Positions 1-9,192 of a stretch of 64,000 nucleotides of DNA are shown here, piece by piece. The notes below the pieces were generated by a model. The model was not told where the DNA came from. It saw nothing but the letters and a program-made list of their open reading frames with translations, and did no database searches. Source of the stretch: Laedolimicola ammoniilytica (lineage in GTDB: Bacteria; Bacillota; Clostridia; Lachnospirales; Lachnospiraceae). The DNA lies in assembly GCF_025567165.1 (NCBI RefSeq), contig NZ_JAOQKC010000019.1, forward strand, positions 1 through 64,000, given 5' to 3'. A program made the position numbers and the translations under genes. Position 1 is the stretch's first letter, and each line of letters begins with the position of its first letter.

Positions 1-2
1 TC

Positions 3-164
3 CCATTGTGTATTGATCTGGTTGAATCTGGTATGATTGATTTGAAATCCCTGATTTCTCAGAAATTTATGTTGGAGGATGCAGTAGAAGGACTGACACA
101 GTTTGTCCAGAACCCCGCAGAAGCATGTAAGGCTGTGATGGTAACCGATCCGGACCTTTTGTAA
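3..164 (+). CDS. C-terminal end of a zinc-type polyol/alcohol dehydrogenase (partial)
   Basis: The frame starting at base 3 is open from the window edge to TAA at 162-164 and gives 53 residues. DLVESGMIDLKSLIS followed by FMLEDAVEG resembles the end of medium-chain zinc dehydrogenases of the sorbitol/threonine dehydrogenase type, where a segment like this precedes the last helix. The catalytic and cofactor domains lie outside the window, so substrate is unknown. A LacI regulator and a xylulokinase-like gene follow on the same strand, which suggests a polyol or pentitol pathway in which this enzyme makes the ketose that the kinase phosphorylates. Family assignment is fair; substrate is inference. 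Confidence 0.6.
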   Translation, partial: PLCIDLVESGMIDLKSLISQKFMLEDAVEGLTQFVQNPAEACKAVMVTDPDLL

Positions 165-196
165 AGCGTTCGGAGCATGGACATCGTGTAAATATT

Positions 197-234
197 CGAG
201 TCGCCGCGAGTACAAGTAGCGGCTCGTTCATTTT
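197..234 (+). terminator. Weak hairpin terminator after the dehydrogenase
   Basis: CGAGTCGCCGC and TAGCGGCTCG can pair with wobbles around an 8-nt loop, and TTCATTTTAT follows. It lies between the dehydrogenase stop and the LacI start, so it may separate the two transcripts. The stem is imperfect. Confidence 0.45.
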
Positions 235-257
235 ATATTAACAGGAGGATCCATGCC

Positions 258-1250
258 ATGAGTACCACAATCAAAGATGTAGCGCGGGAGGCAGGCGTTT
301 GCATCGCCACGGTTTCCCGTGCTTTTAATGAACCGGATTGCGTTTCGCAAGAGACGCTTAAGAGGGTCCATTCTGCTGCCAAACGGCTGAATTATTTACC
401 CAATGCCCTGGCAAAGGGACTGATCACGCATTCTACCCAAACGATTGGTGTGCTGGTTCCAGATATTGATAATTTGTTTTATCCATGTGTTGTCAAGGGA
501 ATTGATGCTGCATGTTTTAAGAACAATCATTTGAGTATCCTGGCCAATACCTATGACAGTGTTGAAAGGGAACAGTATTATATTCGTTCATTAGGGGAAC
601 AGCGTATAGATGGATATATATTTGTAGGAACTCGCTCTACGGATCTGAAGGACAGTGAGCATATCATTAAACTGGCCAAACACAAGCCGGTTGTAATGGT
701 TTATAGTGACCTTTCGGCCTATGGTGTTTGTTCCATTGTGACAGATGATGTTGCTGTGGTTAGTCGTGTTACAAAATCTCTGTTTGAACAGGGACATCAG
801 CGTGTGGCTTTGTTTTCATCTGATGTGCCGCATATGACCTATCTGGATAAGCAGCATGGGTACGAGCAGGCACTGGAAGAAATAAGACGATCTGATGATG
901 CTGTCATTTACAGGGGTCAGCCGTATATTACGGGCGGATATCAATGTATGGAACGAATGCTTCAGGAATTTTCGCCCGAGACCATGCCTACAGCAGTGAT
1001 GGTCATCAGTGATCAGATGGCACTGGGTGCTTGGCGATGTTGCGAAGACCATGGAATTCGTATTCCAGATGAAATCAAGATTGTTGGATACAGTGGTACA
1101 ACGTTGATGCGTAAACTGCTGCCTTCCCTGCAAACGGTGGATCAAATGCCTGATAAGCTGGGACATCTGGCAGTGAACATGATTATATCCATGAAAAATG
1201 GTGAATATCCGAACATGAAGCAAATAATTTTTGATCCGGTTCTTGGTTAA
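258..1250 (+). CDS. LacI-family transcriptional regulator
   Basis: A 330-residue repressor of the LacI/GalR family. The N-terminus has the LacI helix-turn-helix (TIKDVAREAGVCIATVSRAF) and hinge helix (LPNALAKGL); the rest is a periplasmic-binding-protein-like effector domain beginning IGVLVPDIDNLFY. The start has AGGAGG about 10 bases upstream. It sits 15 bases before a xylulokinase-like gene and follows a polyol dehydrogenase, so it probably controls this catabolic cluster in response to a sugar or polyol. The effector cannot be read from sequence. I saw no clear operator palindrome in the 90 bases upstream. Confidence 0.9.
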   Translation: MSTTIKDVAREAGVCIATVSRAFNEPDCVSQETLKRVHSAAKRLNYLPNALAKGLITHSTQTIGVLVPDIDNLFYPCVVKGIDAACFKNNHLSILANTYDSVEREQYYIRSLGEQRIDGYIFVGTRSTDLKDSEHIIKLAKHKPVVMVYSDLSAYGVCSIVTDDVAVVSRVTKSLFEQGHQRVALFSSDVPHMTYLDKQHGYEQALEEIRRSDDAVIYRGQPYITGGYQCMERMLQEFSPETMPTAVMVISDQMALGAWRCCEDHGIRIPDEIKIVGYSGTTLMRKLLPSLQTVDQMPDKLGHLAVNMIISMKNGEYPNMKQIIFDPVLG

Positions 1251-1265
1251 AAAGGATGGAAAAAT

Positions 1266-2756
1266 ATGAATCAATATATTCTTGCCCATGATCTGGGCAC
1301 GTCCGGTGACAAAGCAACTTTATTTACTATTGAGGGGAACTTGGAAAAAAGTGTGATTGCCAGCTATCCGACCCGGTATCAGGCTGAAAATCACGTAGAA
1401 CAGGAACCGGAGGATTGGTACAAAGCAGTTTGCCATTCTACACGGGAGCTTTTGGATGGCATTGATCCAGGGGCAGTGGTCGGTGTCAGCTTCAGCGGGC
1501 ATATGATGGGAGCTGTCCTTTTGGGAGAGGATGGGCAGGTTCTGCGCCCGGCATTGATTTGAGCGGATCAGCGTGCTGTGGAGCAGCGGGATGCGATTTC
1601 TGCACAGATTGGCGACGAAGAATTTTACCGGATTACCGGAACGAGGAATAATCCGACGACAGGTCTTGCCAAGCTGCTCTGGGTTTGCGAAAATGAGCAT
1701 TTACGGCCGGCAAAATTAATAAACTGCAAGGATTATATTGCATATCGGCTTACTGGAGAGATTGGTACGGATTATTCAGACGCTTCAGGTACAGGAGCTT
1801 TTGATCTGAATCAATTTGACTGGTCGGATGAAATCCTCGAAACAATGGGAATTTCCAGGGACGTTATGCCGGAACTTCAGGCTTCCGTAGATTTAGTTGG
1901 CACTGTTACAGCTGAAGCAGCCAGAGCTAGCGGTCTGTTGGCTGGAACCCCGGTATTTCGCGGCTGTGGTGACGGTACAGCAGCCACAGTAGGTGCCGGT
2001 GTAACACGTAAGGGAGAATGCTATTGCTGCCTGGGTTCGTCTGCCTGGGTTGCTTGTGCAGATGATGCTCCCTTATTGGACAAAGAAATGCGTACATTTA
2101 ACCTGGCTGGTATTCAAAAAGGCAGTGTTTTCCCAATTGGAACCATGCAGGCAGCTGGGGTTTCCTATAACTGGATGAGGGATGAACTTTGCCAGCGGGA
2201 ACAGTTGGAGGCCGAACGAGATGGAAAAAATATCTATGATTGTATTAATAGCCAGATTGCCCAGGTTCCGTTTGGAGCAAATGGTGTGATTTATCTTCCT
2301 TATCTTTTAGGCGAGCGGAGTCCATGGTGGGATGATCGTGCAAAGGGAGCATTCTTAGGTCTTCGGAAATCAACAACACATGCAGATATGCTGCGTGCGG
2401 TTATGGAAGGCATCAGTTATAATTTGGCACTGAATCTTGATGTTTTACGCCAACGGCATCAGTTTCGTGAGATTCGTGTCATGGGTGGTTGTGCTAAAGA
2501 GATTGTTTGGAGACAGATTTTGGCAGATATGTTTGGACTTCCGGTTCAGAAGCTTAATCATTTGGATGAAGCATGCTCCATGGGAGCGGCTGTTGTTGCA
2601 GGCATTGGTGTCGGCATATTTGCAGACAGTGGTGCAGTTGCAAAATTTGTTCAGACCGACGGCGTTTCTGTACCACAGCCAGATGCATCAGAATTTTATA
2701 AAAACCAAATTGGGTCCTTTGCTGAAAGTTACCGTCGTTTACAGGGCTTATTTTGA
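1266..2756 (+). pseudogene. xylB: Xylulokinase-like FGGY kinase with an in-frame TGA at codon 99
   Basis: One reading frame covers a whole FGGY carbohydrate kinase of about 496 residues, interrupted only by TGA at 1560-1562. The N-terminal part has the ATP-site motif DLGTSGDKATLF; the C-terminal part has GCGDGTAATVGAG, with the likely catalytic Asp, and VMGGCAKEIVWRQI. The stop falls in LRPALI-stop-ADQRA, where relatives have Trp (LWNDQR), so a single TGG to TGA change explains it. The remainder is intact with no second lesion, so the mutation is recent, a sequencing error, or read through. A GTG at 1578 could restart translation but would lack the N-terminal ATP-site strand. Xylulose is the likely substrate by similarity and context. 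Confidence 0.75.
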
Positions 2757-2856
2757 GCAAATGATACTCCATTGGACTGAGAAGCAGGAGGAGACAACGG
2801 AGTAGATGATGGTGAAAAGATAATCGCTAAGTGTCCTGAGTAGCAAGCGCAAGCAT

Positions 2857-2909
2857 ATCGAGTGTTCTGAACCAACTTAAGAGTTGGATTAGAACACTCG
2901 ATATTTTTT
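2857..2909 (+). terminator. Long hairpin terminator after xylB
   Basis: ATCGAGTGTTCT and AGAACACTCGAT form a perfect 12-bp stem, extended inside by CCAACT/AGTTGG, and ATTTTTTAC follows. This is a strong rho-independent terminator for the polyol cluster. Confidence 0.85.
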
Positions 2910-2910
2910 A

Positions 2911-3038
2911 CTCTATAGGAAATACCGTGTTACATTAAAGTGCGAAAGTCATAATTTCTATAGAGCAAAAAGTCCCTCCGGGGGATCGCACTGCGGCGGA
3001 ATGGAATCATGTCGCTTATGCGACCCGCCGCAGGCGGA
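2911..3038. repeat. Dispersed palindromic intergenic repeat, family A, copy 1
   Basis: This stretch matches 18457-18584 at roughly 90 percent by eye. Its first part is an inverted repeat, CTCTATAGGAAA with TTTCTATAGAG; its second part is a GC-rich hairpin made of TGCGGCGG and CCGCCGCA around GTCGCTTATGCGAC. It directly follows a terminator, as copy 2 does. It has no coding capacity. It fills most of the gap between xylB and ktrA, and I see nothing else in that gap. Confidence 0.8.
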
Positions 3039-3066
3039 TGCTTAAGGATCTGTCTGGGACTGGAGC

Positions 3067-3741
3067 TTAAGAGAAGGCCCGCTCAAATTTGCGGATGTTC
3101 TGGAGCTTTCCGATGACCACGATGATATCCTCCTTCAGGAACTCGTAGTCCGGGGCAAACTCGATGATGGTATCCTGCTGATGCTCGATGGCGATGATAT
3201 TCAGACTATATTTTTTACGGATATTGATTTCCCGGATGGTTTTGCCCACAAGGGAGTCGCTGACCGGAACCTGTTGGATCTCGATGTCGTTGTCCAGGAA
3301 GATGAAGTCCAGAAAGTTGCCGGAGATGAGGCGCTTGCCCAGGCGGGTGGCCATGTCGCGTTCCGGATAGACCACTTCGGCGCCGATTTTCTCCAGGACG
3401 GCGCCCTGGTCCTGGCTGGTGGCTTTGGAGATGACGCGGGGGACACCGAGGGAGACCACGTTCAGGGTGGTCAGGATGCTGGTGTCGATTTTACTGCCGA
3501 TGCAGACCACGACAGTATCGCAGTTCTGGATGCCGACCTCGGAGAGGGCCTCTTTGGAGAGGTTGTCGCATACAAAGGCGTATTCGGTGTACTGCCGCAT
3601 GGCCTTGACCTTTTCTTCATTCTGATCGACGACGATGACTTCCTTTCCGGCTTCCGCCAGGGTGATGGCCAGTGCGGTGCCGAAGCGGCCCAGGCCGATG
3701 ATTCCGAAGATGGAGCTGTCTTTTTTCTTTTTCATATTCAT
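3067..3741 (-). CDS. ktrA: KtrA/TrkA-like potassium uptake regulatory subunit
   Basis: A 224-residue cytoplasmic protein with an N-terminal RCK/Rossmann domain (IIGLGRFGTALAITLAEAG, then VIVVDQNEEKV) that binds nucleotide, and a C-terminal TrkA-C domain. At 224 residues it is a single-unit KtrA type rather than the double TrkA of enterobacteria. It gates the membrane subunit encoded just upstream on the same strand, with 125 bases between the genes. GGGAGA lies 8 bases before the chosen ATG. Function is secure at family level. Confidence 0.92.
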   Translation of the reverse strand: MNMKKKKDSSIFGIIGLGRFGTALAITLAEAGKEVIVVDQNEEKVKAMRQYTEYAFVCDNLSKEALSEVGIQNCDTVVVCIGSKIDTSILTTLNVVSLGVPRVISKATSQDQGAVLEKIGAEVVYPERDMATRLGKRLISGNFLDFIFLDNDIEIQQVPVSDSLVGKTIREINIRKKYSLNIIAIEHQQDTIIEFAPDYEFLKEDIIVVIGKLQNIRKFERAFS

Positions 3742-3866
3742 GATAATGATCTCCCTTTATATAAGTAAGGTTATTTTTAAAAGTTTTGTAAGTATTTCAT
3801 AGCTGATTCCTTATGGTGCAAATTACCTGGGTTTTACAGAATCGTGATCGTGTAGAACCTGTTATG

Positions 3867-5171
3867 TCAACCAATGGTAATGGATTCCTCCGTGTACCGG
3901 ACGTTCTGCTCCGGCCGTTCAATCCACATGGTGATAATCGTAAATGCGCCCAGTCTTCCGATAAACATCAGGAAAATCAGGATCAGCTTACTGGCTGCAT
4001 GCAGATCGGCCGTGATTCCCGTGGACAGTCCGACGGTGCCGAAGGCGGAGACAACCTCAAAAAGCAGCTGTCTCATTTCAAAGGAAGGTTCCAGGAGACA
4101 GAGCAGAAAGGTTCCGATGAGAACGGCACAGAGGGACAGCTGGGTAATCAGAAAGGCCCGGGAGGTATTCTCTGGTGAAATGCTCCGGTGAAAGGCTCCC
4201 ATGTGCCGTTTGTTCAGGGCGCTCCGCATGGTCTGCATCAGAATAAAGAAGGTGCTGGTCTTGATACCGCCTCCGGTGGAACCGGGGGACGCGCCGATAA
4301 ACATCAGCAGAATCATCACAAAGAGTCCCGCGTTGGAAAAATCATTTAAAGGGTAGGTGGCAAAGCCGGCAGTCCGGGCGGTGACGCTATTGAAAAACGC
4401 GCCAATCCAGGGCATATGCTCCGTAAAACGAAAGACCAGGGTGCCGGCAGTCAGAAGCGTCAGTGTGGTGCTTATAACCACCTTAGAGTGGAGGGTCAGC
4501 TTCCGGAAGGAACGGTTTTTCAGGACGTCCAGAATCACCAGGAAGCCCAGGCCGCCGAAGATAATCAGGCCGCCGGTAACCAGGTTCAGCAGGATGTCGT
4601 TCTGATAAGGAATGAGGCTCTGGCCACCGCCTAAAATGTCGAAGCCGGCATTATTAAAGGAAGAAACGGAATGAAAGATACTGATTCCGAGCGCCTTCAG
4701 GGGCGGATAGTCCCGGACAAAGACCGGAAAGCTCAGGAGCGCGCCTACTGTTTCGAAAATTAAGGTGGTAAGCAAGATAGCCTTTAACAGTCGGACGATG
4801 CCCCTGAAGTTGTCCACATTGAGGGCTTCCTTCAAAAGAAGCCGGCTCTTAAAGCCTACCCGCCGTTTGGTAGCCAGCATAAGGCCTGCGCCCATGGAGG
4901 TGAAGCCCAGACCGCCGGTCTGGATAAGCAGCGCCAGAATCACCCGGCCGAAGACCGTATAGGTGTCTCCGGGGTCTACGGTCACCAGGCCTGTGACACA
5001 GGTGGCGCTGGTGGCGGTAAAAAGCGCGTCCAGAAAGCTGGTATGGACGCCGGGGCGTAAGGATACCGGCAGCATGAGAAAACAGGCTCCGGTCAGGATA
5101 ATCAGGAAAAAGCCCGCGACAATCAGTCTTGCGGGCGGCTGGTTTTTAATAAAGCGTAAAATATGTTTCAT
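3867..5171 (-). CDS. ktrB: KtrB/TrkH-type potassium channel subunit
   Basis: A 434-residue integral membrane protein of the TrkH/TrkG/KtrB superfamily. The four pore-loop repeats can be read: TSATCVTGL, SVSSFNNAGFD, SVTARTAGFATYP and VVSAFGTVGLSTG, each with the filter glycine. A glycine-rich GSTGGGIKT loop, the flexible gate of KtrB, precedes the last quarter. It moves K+ (probably with Na+) under control of the RCK subunit encoded next to it. The length fits KtrB of Firmicutes. Confidence 0.93.
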   Translation of the reverse strand: MKHILRFIKNQPPARLIVAGFFLIILTGACFLMLPVSLRPGVHTSFLDALFTATSATCVTGLVTVDPGDTYTVFGRVILALLIQTGGLGFTSMGAGLMLATKRRVGFKSRLLLKEALNVDNFRGIVRLLKAILLTTLIFETVGALLSFPVFVRDYPPLKALGISIFHSVSSFNNAGFDILGGGQSLIPYQNDILLNLVTGGLIIFGGLGFLVILDVLKNRSFRKLTLHSKVVISTTLTLLTAGTLVFRFTEHMPWIGAFFNSVTARTAGFATYPLNDFSNAGLFVMILLMFIGASPGSTGGGIKTSTFFILMQTMRSALNKRHMGAFHRSISPENTSRAFLITQLSLCAVLIGTFLLCLLEPSFEMRQLLFEVVSAFGTVGLSTGITADLHAASKLILIFLMFIGRLGAFTIITMWIERPEQNVRYTEESITIG

Positions 5172-5205
5172 AGGATCTCCCTTGTTTTTTTAACGACATG
5201 CCTCT

Positions 5206-5234
5206 ATTATACGAGGAAAAGGTGGAAGGAACAA
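5206..5234 (-). promoter_or_regulatory. Promoter for ktrB-ktrA
   Basis: Read on the minus strand, TTGTTC and TATAAT are separated by 17 bases, about 35 bases before the ktrB start codon. A good match to a housekeeping sigma promoter. Confidence 0.65.
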
Positions 5235-5295
5235 GAGATTCGGGAAAATTTAAGAAAAAATCAAACTCTATTTTCAACGCCAACGGTCAACAGAG

Positions 5296-5323
5296 TTGAC
5301 ATACTAACGTAGTAACGTATAAA
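5296..5323 (+). promoter_or_regulatory. Promoter for the metallo-hydrolase/VOC operon with a repeat in the spacer
   Basis: TTGACA and TATAAA are separated by 16 bases. The spacer TACTAACGTAGTAACG has a near-palindromic core (ACTA-ACG-TAGT), a plausible position for a repressor. No regulator gene lies beside it. Confidence 0.6.
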
Positions 5324-5376
5324 ATAAGGTTGTAAAATTTTATAGAAACGATCCATTATAAAATGCAGGTGATATC

Positions 5377-6063
5377 ATGAAAATAACCTATATCAACCAC
5401 AGTGGCTTTTTGGTTGAATCCGGCGACTGTTACTATATTTTCGACTATTACAGGGGTGAATTGCCCTCTCTCGACAGAAAAAAAGAGGTGATTGTCTTTT
5501 GCAGTCACTTCCATGAGGATCATTTTAATCCCAAAATCTTCGAAATGCTTGACCATATGGGGATGATGTATCAGGCAATTTTGGCGAAAGATATACGCAA
5601 CAGGAACCACCTGTCGAATATAAAAATTACATACGCCTATCACGATCAAACCTATGAACTGGACCATGGTACCCGGGTCGATACGTTACTTTCTAACGAT
5701 AGCGGCGTCGCATTTATCGTTCAAACGAAAGAGGGCACGATTTACCATGCCGGCGACTTAAACGACTGGTATTGGGAAGGAGAGCCGGAAGCGGATAACC
5801 GGCGGCTCACTTCGGCGTATCGTGCGGAAATCCGGAAAATTAAGGGCCTGCACTTTGACGCTGCATTCGTTCCCCTTGATCCGAGGCAGGAAGCCCACTA
5901 TGCCGATGGAATTCTGTATTTTCTGGAAAATGTAGATTGCAATGCTGTTTTTCCCATGCATTATTGGGAGGACGCCAGCGTAATAAAGCGGTTTATCACG
6001 GAATATCCGCAATACAAATCACGTATAAAAAACACAGAATGCGCAAAAGGAGAAGTGCTATGA
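5377..6063 (+). CDS. MBL-fold metallo-hydrolase
   Basis: A 228-residue protein of the metallo-beta-lactamase superfamily. The metal motif HxHxDH is present as SHFHEDHF around residue 47, with later histidines in IYHAGDLNDW and FPMHYW. The pattern resembles the UlaG-like/L-ascorbate-lactonase branch of small hydrolases, but the substrate cannot be read. No signal peptide, so cytoplasmic. It overlaps the next gene by ATGA, so the two are translationally coupled. Confidence 0.85.
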   Translation: MKITYINHSGFLVESGDCYYIFDYYRGELPSLDRKKEVIVFCSHFHEDHFNPKIFEMLDHMGMMYQAILAKDIRNRNHLSNIKITYAYHDQTYELDHGTRVDTLLSNDSGVAFIVQTKEGTIYHAGDLNDWYWEGEPEADNRRLTSAYRAEIRKIKGLHFDAAFVPLDPRQEAHYADGILYFLENVDCNAVFPMHYWEDASVIKRFITEYPQYKSRIKNTECAKGEVL

Positions 6064-6416
6064 AATTTAAGATGATTCATGAAAACTATAATGTATCCGA
6101 TCTGGACCGTTCTATAAAATTCTACAACGAAGCTCTCGATCTGCACGAAGTGAGACGAAAGACAGCCAATGATTTTATCATTGTATATCTGAGTAATGAG
6201 GTAAGTGATTTTGAGCTGGAGCTTACCTGGCTGAAAGAGCATCCGCAGCCCTATAATCTGGGCGAATGTGAATTTCACCTGGCATTCCGGGCGGACGATT
6301 ATGAAGCGGCGCATAAAAAGCACAAAGAGATGGGCTGCATTTGCTTTGAAAATGAAGAAATGGGGATCTATTTTATCGAAGATCCGGATGGCTACTGGCT
6401 TGAAATTTTGCCGTAA
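6060..6416 (+). CDS. VOC-family (glyoxalase I-like) protein
   Basis: A 118-residue single-domain vicinal-oxygen-chelate protein. It opens with MIHENYNVSDLDRSIKFYNE and ends with IEDPDGYWLEILP, the usual glyoxalase/lactoylglutathione-lyase start and end. His near the start and Glu near the end are candidate metal ligands. The start ATG overlaps the stop of the metallo-hydrolase by 4 bases, with AAAGGAG upstream. Such proteins act in methylglyoxal detoxification, dioxygenation or drug binding; pairing with an MBL hydrolase recalls glyoxalase I/II, but that is inference. Confidence 0.8.
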   Translation: MKFKMIHENYNVSDLDRSIKFYNEALDLHEVRRKTANDFIIVYLSNEVSDFELELTWLKEHPQPYNLGECEFHLAFRADDYEAAHKKHKEMGCICFENEEMGIYFIEDPDGYWLEILP

Positions 6417-6559
6417 AGCTGTCTGTTATGAAAACGCTGCAATTTTTTTGGAGGAAATGGCACTTGCACCGCCTACAAAACCATGTTATGATTTAGCAGT
6501 GAATAGTAGTGAAACAAATGTTAGCAAAGGCTAACCTTTGAAAACAGGAGGACAGTCAA

Positions 6560-7579
6560 ATGTCAATTTTGGTAACAGGCGGTGCGGGCTTTATCGGAAG
6601 CCACACCTGTGTAGAGTTATTGAATGCGGGCTATGAGGTAGTAGTTGTAGATAATCTGTATAATGCAAGTGAAAAAGCGCTGGAGCGCGTGGAGCAGATT
6701 ACAGGAAAGAAGGTTACGTTCTATGAGGCGGATATTCTGGATCGTGACGCCCTGAACGCCATCTTTGATAAGGAGCAGATTGAATCCGTTATTCATTTTG
6801 CAGGCTACAAGGCCGTGGGTGAGTCGGTACGCAAGCCCATCGAGTATTACTATAATAATATTACCGGAACTCTGATTCTCTGTGACGTGATGAGAAAGCA
6901 CAACGTAAAGAACATTGTGTTCAGTTCCTCTGCTACCGTATACGGTGATCCGGCATTTATCCCGATTACCGAGGAATGCCCCAAGGGTAAGATTACCAAC
7001 CCCTATGGACAGACCAAGGGCATGCTGGAGCAGGTGCTGACTGATATCTTTGTATCCGATCCGGAGTGGAGAGTGGTACTGCTTCGTTACTTCAATCCCA
7101 TCGGCGCCCACAAGAGCGGCCTCATCGGCGAGGATCCGAAGGGCATTCCGAACAACCTGGTTCCCTATGTGGCGCAGGTAGCCATCGGCAAGCTGAAATG
7201 CCTGGGCGTCTTCGGAAATGACTATGATACCCACGACGGAACCGGCGTGCGTGATTACATTCACGTGGTAGATCTGGCAAAGGGACATGTGGCAGCGATT
7301 CAAAAGGTAGAGAAGACCGAGCCCGGCGTACTGATTTACAATCTGGGTACCGGAAAGGGCTACAGCGTTCTGGATGTGGTCCATGCCTTTGAGAAGGCCT
7401 GCGGCAAGGAGATTCCCTATGAGATCAAGCCGCGCCGTGCAGGCGATATTGCCACCTGTTATGCAGATCCCACCAAGGCAAAGAAGGAGCTGGGCTGGGT
7501 AGCAGAGTATGGCATTGAAGAAATGTGTGAGGATTCCTGGAGATGGCAGACCATGAACCCGAACGGTTATGCAGACTAA
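6560..7579 (+). CDS. galE: UDP-glucose 4-epimerase
   Basis: A 339-residue extended short-chain dehydrogenase. The NAD-binding GGAGFIGSH motif is at residues 7-15, the SSSATVYGDP strand carries the catalytic Ser, and Tyr/Lys follow in NPYGQTKGMLE. LLRYFNPIGAH is typical of GalE. It interconverts UDP-glucose and UDP-galactose for galactose use and envelope sugars. AGGAGG lies 10 bases before the ATG. It stands alone, with a strong terminator after it. Confidence 0.96.
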   Translation: MSILVTGGAGFIGSHTCVELLNAGYEVVVVDNLYNASEKALERVEQITGKKVTFYEADILDRDALNAIFDKEQIESVIHFAGYKAVGESVRKPIEYYYNNITGTLILCDVMRKHNVKNIVFSSSATVYGDPAFIPITEECPKGKITNPYGQTKGMLEQVLTDIFVSDPEWRVVLLRYFNPIGAHKSGLIGEDPKGIPNNLVPYVAQVAIGKLKCLGVFGNDYDTHDGTGVRDYIHVVDLAKGHVAAIQKVEKTEPGVLIYNLGTGKGYSVLDVVHAFEKACGKEIPYEIKPRRAGDIATCYADPTKAKKELGWVAEYGIEEMCEDSWRWQTMNPNGYAD

Positions 7580-7607
7580 GATAAGAGTTGGAATATAGAA
7601 CTGCTTC

Positions 7608-7645
7608 GGGATACTGCTGCTGAATAGCGGCAGTATCCCCTTTTT
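7608..7645 (+). terminator. Terminator after galE
   Basis: GGGATACTGCTGC pairs with GCGGCAGTATCCC around a 6-nt loop, followed by CTTTTTG. Confidence 0.92.
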
Positions 7646-7717
7646 GTGGAATAGAAACTATTTTTATATAGAAACTATTTTTATATCGTATGAAAAATTA
7701 ATTACAGGGGAGAAAAC

Positions 7718-9172
7718 ATGAGAAAAGGATTTGACAATGAAAAATATCTGGCTATGCAGTCGGAGCATATCCGGGAGCGCATCGCCCAGTTTGACAATAA
7801 GCTGTATCTGGAATTCGGCGGAAAGCTCTACGACGATTATCACGCGTCCCGCGTTCTGCCGGGCTTTGAGCCGGACAGCAAGCTGCGGATGCTGATGCAG
7901 CTGGCCGATCAGGTAGAGATCGTCATCGTAATCAGCGCGGAGGATATCGAAAAGAATAAGGTGCGCGGCGATCTGGGAATCACCTACGATTCCGATTTGC
8001 TCCGCCTGAAGGCTATCTTCGAGTCCAAGAACCTCTATGTGGGCAGCGTCTGCATTACCCATTTCGCAGGCCAGTACAGCGCGCAGATGTTCCAGAGCCG
8101 TCTGGAGAAAATGGGCGTAAAGGTATACCGCCATTACCTGATTCCGGGATACCCGAATAATATTCCCTTTATCGTAAGTGACGAGGGCTACGGCCACAAC
8201 GAATACATCGAGACTACCAAGCCGCTGGTGGTTGTCACTGCGCCGGGACCGGGAAGCGGAAAGATGGCTACCTGTCTGTCCCAGCTCTATCATGAGCATA
8301 AGCGCGGCGTCCGTGCGGGTTATGCCAAGTATGAGACCTTCCCCATCTGGAATCTGCCCCTCGGCCATCCGGTAAATCTGGCTTACGAGGCGGCTACCGC
8401 GGATCTGAACGACGTCAATATGATTGACCCCTATCATCTGGAGGCGTATGGAAAAACTACGGTAAATTATAACCGGGACGTGGAGATCTTCCCGGTGCTG
8501 CGCGCCATGTTTATGGAGATTTACGGGGAATGCCCCTACAAGTCCCCCACAGATATGGGCGTCAATATGGCCGGCAACTGTATCATAGACGACGAGGCCT
8601 GCCGGGAGGCATCCGGACAGGAGATTATCCGCCGCTACTATCAGACGCTGGTCAATATCGCCCGGGGCAAATCCAAAGAGGAAGAGGCTTACAAAATCGA
8701 GCTGCTGATGAATAATGCGGGCGTATGCACGAAGGATCGTAAAGTAGTACCGGCAGCCCTGGCCCGCGCCGAGGAAACCGGACACACAGCCGCAGCCATC
8801 GAGCTGCCGGACGGCACCCTGCTTACAGGCAAGACCAGCGATCTGATGGGAGCCTGCTCCGCCCTGCTTATTAAGGCGTTGAAGCATCTGGCAGGCATTG
8901 ACGAGGAGGTACTTCTGATTACTCCCAATGTCATTAAGCCGATCCAGAAGCTGAAGGTAGAGTATCTGGGCAGCCGCAATCCGCGTCTTCACATGGAAGA
9001 GGTTCTGATTGCCCTGTCCTCCAGCACAGAGAGCAACCCGCTGGCAGATCTGGCTCTCCGCCAGCTTCCGAATCTCCGGGGCAGCCAGGTGCATACCTCC
9101 CGGATGCTGAACGCGGCAGATGAAAAGACTTTCCAGAAACTGGGAATCATGCTGACCTCTGAGGCGAAATAG
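7718..9172 (+). CDS. DUF1846 (UPF0371) family protein
   Basis: A 484-residue soluble protein. The start MRKGFDNEKYLAMQSEHI, the strand VEIVIVISAEDIEKNKVRGD and the glycine-rich segment VTAPGPGSGKMATCLSQL match the DUF1846 family as I remember it; usual length is near 500 residues. GPGSGK looks like a phosphate-binding loop. No biochemical role is firmly established to my knowledge. It has AGGGGAG upstream and its own terminator, so it is probably monocistronic. Confidence 0.85.
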   Translation: MRKGFDNEKYLAMQSEHIRERIAQFDNKLYLEFGGKLYDDYHASRVLPGFEPDSKLRMLMQLADQVEIVIVISAEDIEKNKVRGDLGITYDSDLLRLKAIFESKNLYVGSVCITHFAGQYSAQMFQSRLEKMGVKVYRHYLIPGYPNNIPFIVSDEGYGHNEYIETTKPLVVVTAPGPGSGKMATCLSQLYHEHKRGVRAGYAKYETFPIWNLPLGHPVNLAYEAATADLNDVNMIDPYHLEAYGKTTVNYNRDVEIFPVLRAMFMEIYGECPYKSPTDMGVNMAGNCIIDDEACREASGQEIIRRYYQTLVNIARGKSKEEEAYKIELLMNNAGVCTKDRKVVPAALARAEETGHTAAAIELPDGTLLTGKTSDLMGACSALLIKALKHLAGIDEEVLLITPNVIKPIQKLKVEYLGSRNPRLHMEEVLIALSSSTESNPLADLALRQLPNLRGSQVHTSRMLNAADEKTFQKLGIMLTSEAK

Positions 9173-9192
9173 ATACAGAGAATGGGATTAGT

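Noticed and set aside
1545..1610. Selenocysteine insertion at the TGA of the kinase gene
   Set aside because: The position is a conserved Trp in the family, not a catalytic Cys, and the bases just after the TGA do not form an evident SECIS hairpin.
7664..9094. A 476-codon open frame on the minus strand opposite the DUF1846 gene
   Set aside because: It lies wholly antisense to a well-supported gene with good codon use, has no ribosome binding site, and its product resembles no family; a by-product of GC-rich third positions. The same holds for long antisense frames opposite pyrG, hprK, hcp and addA.
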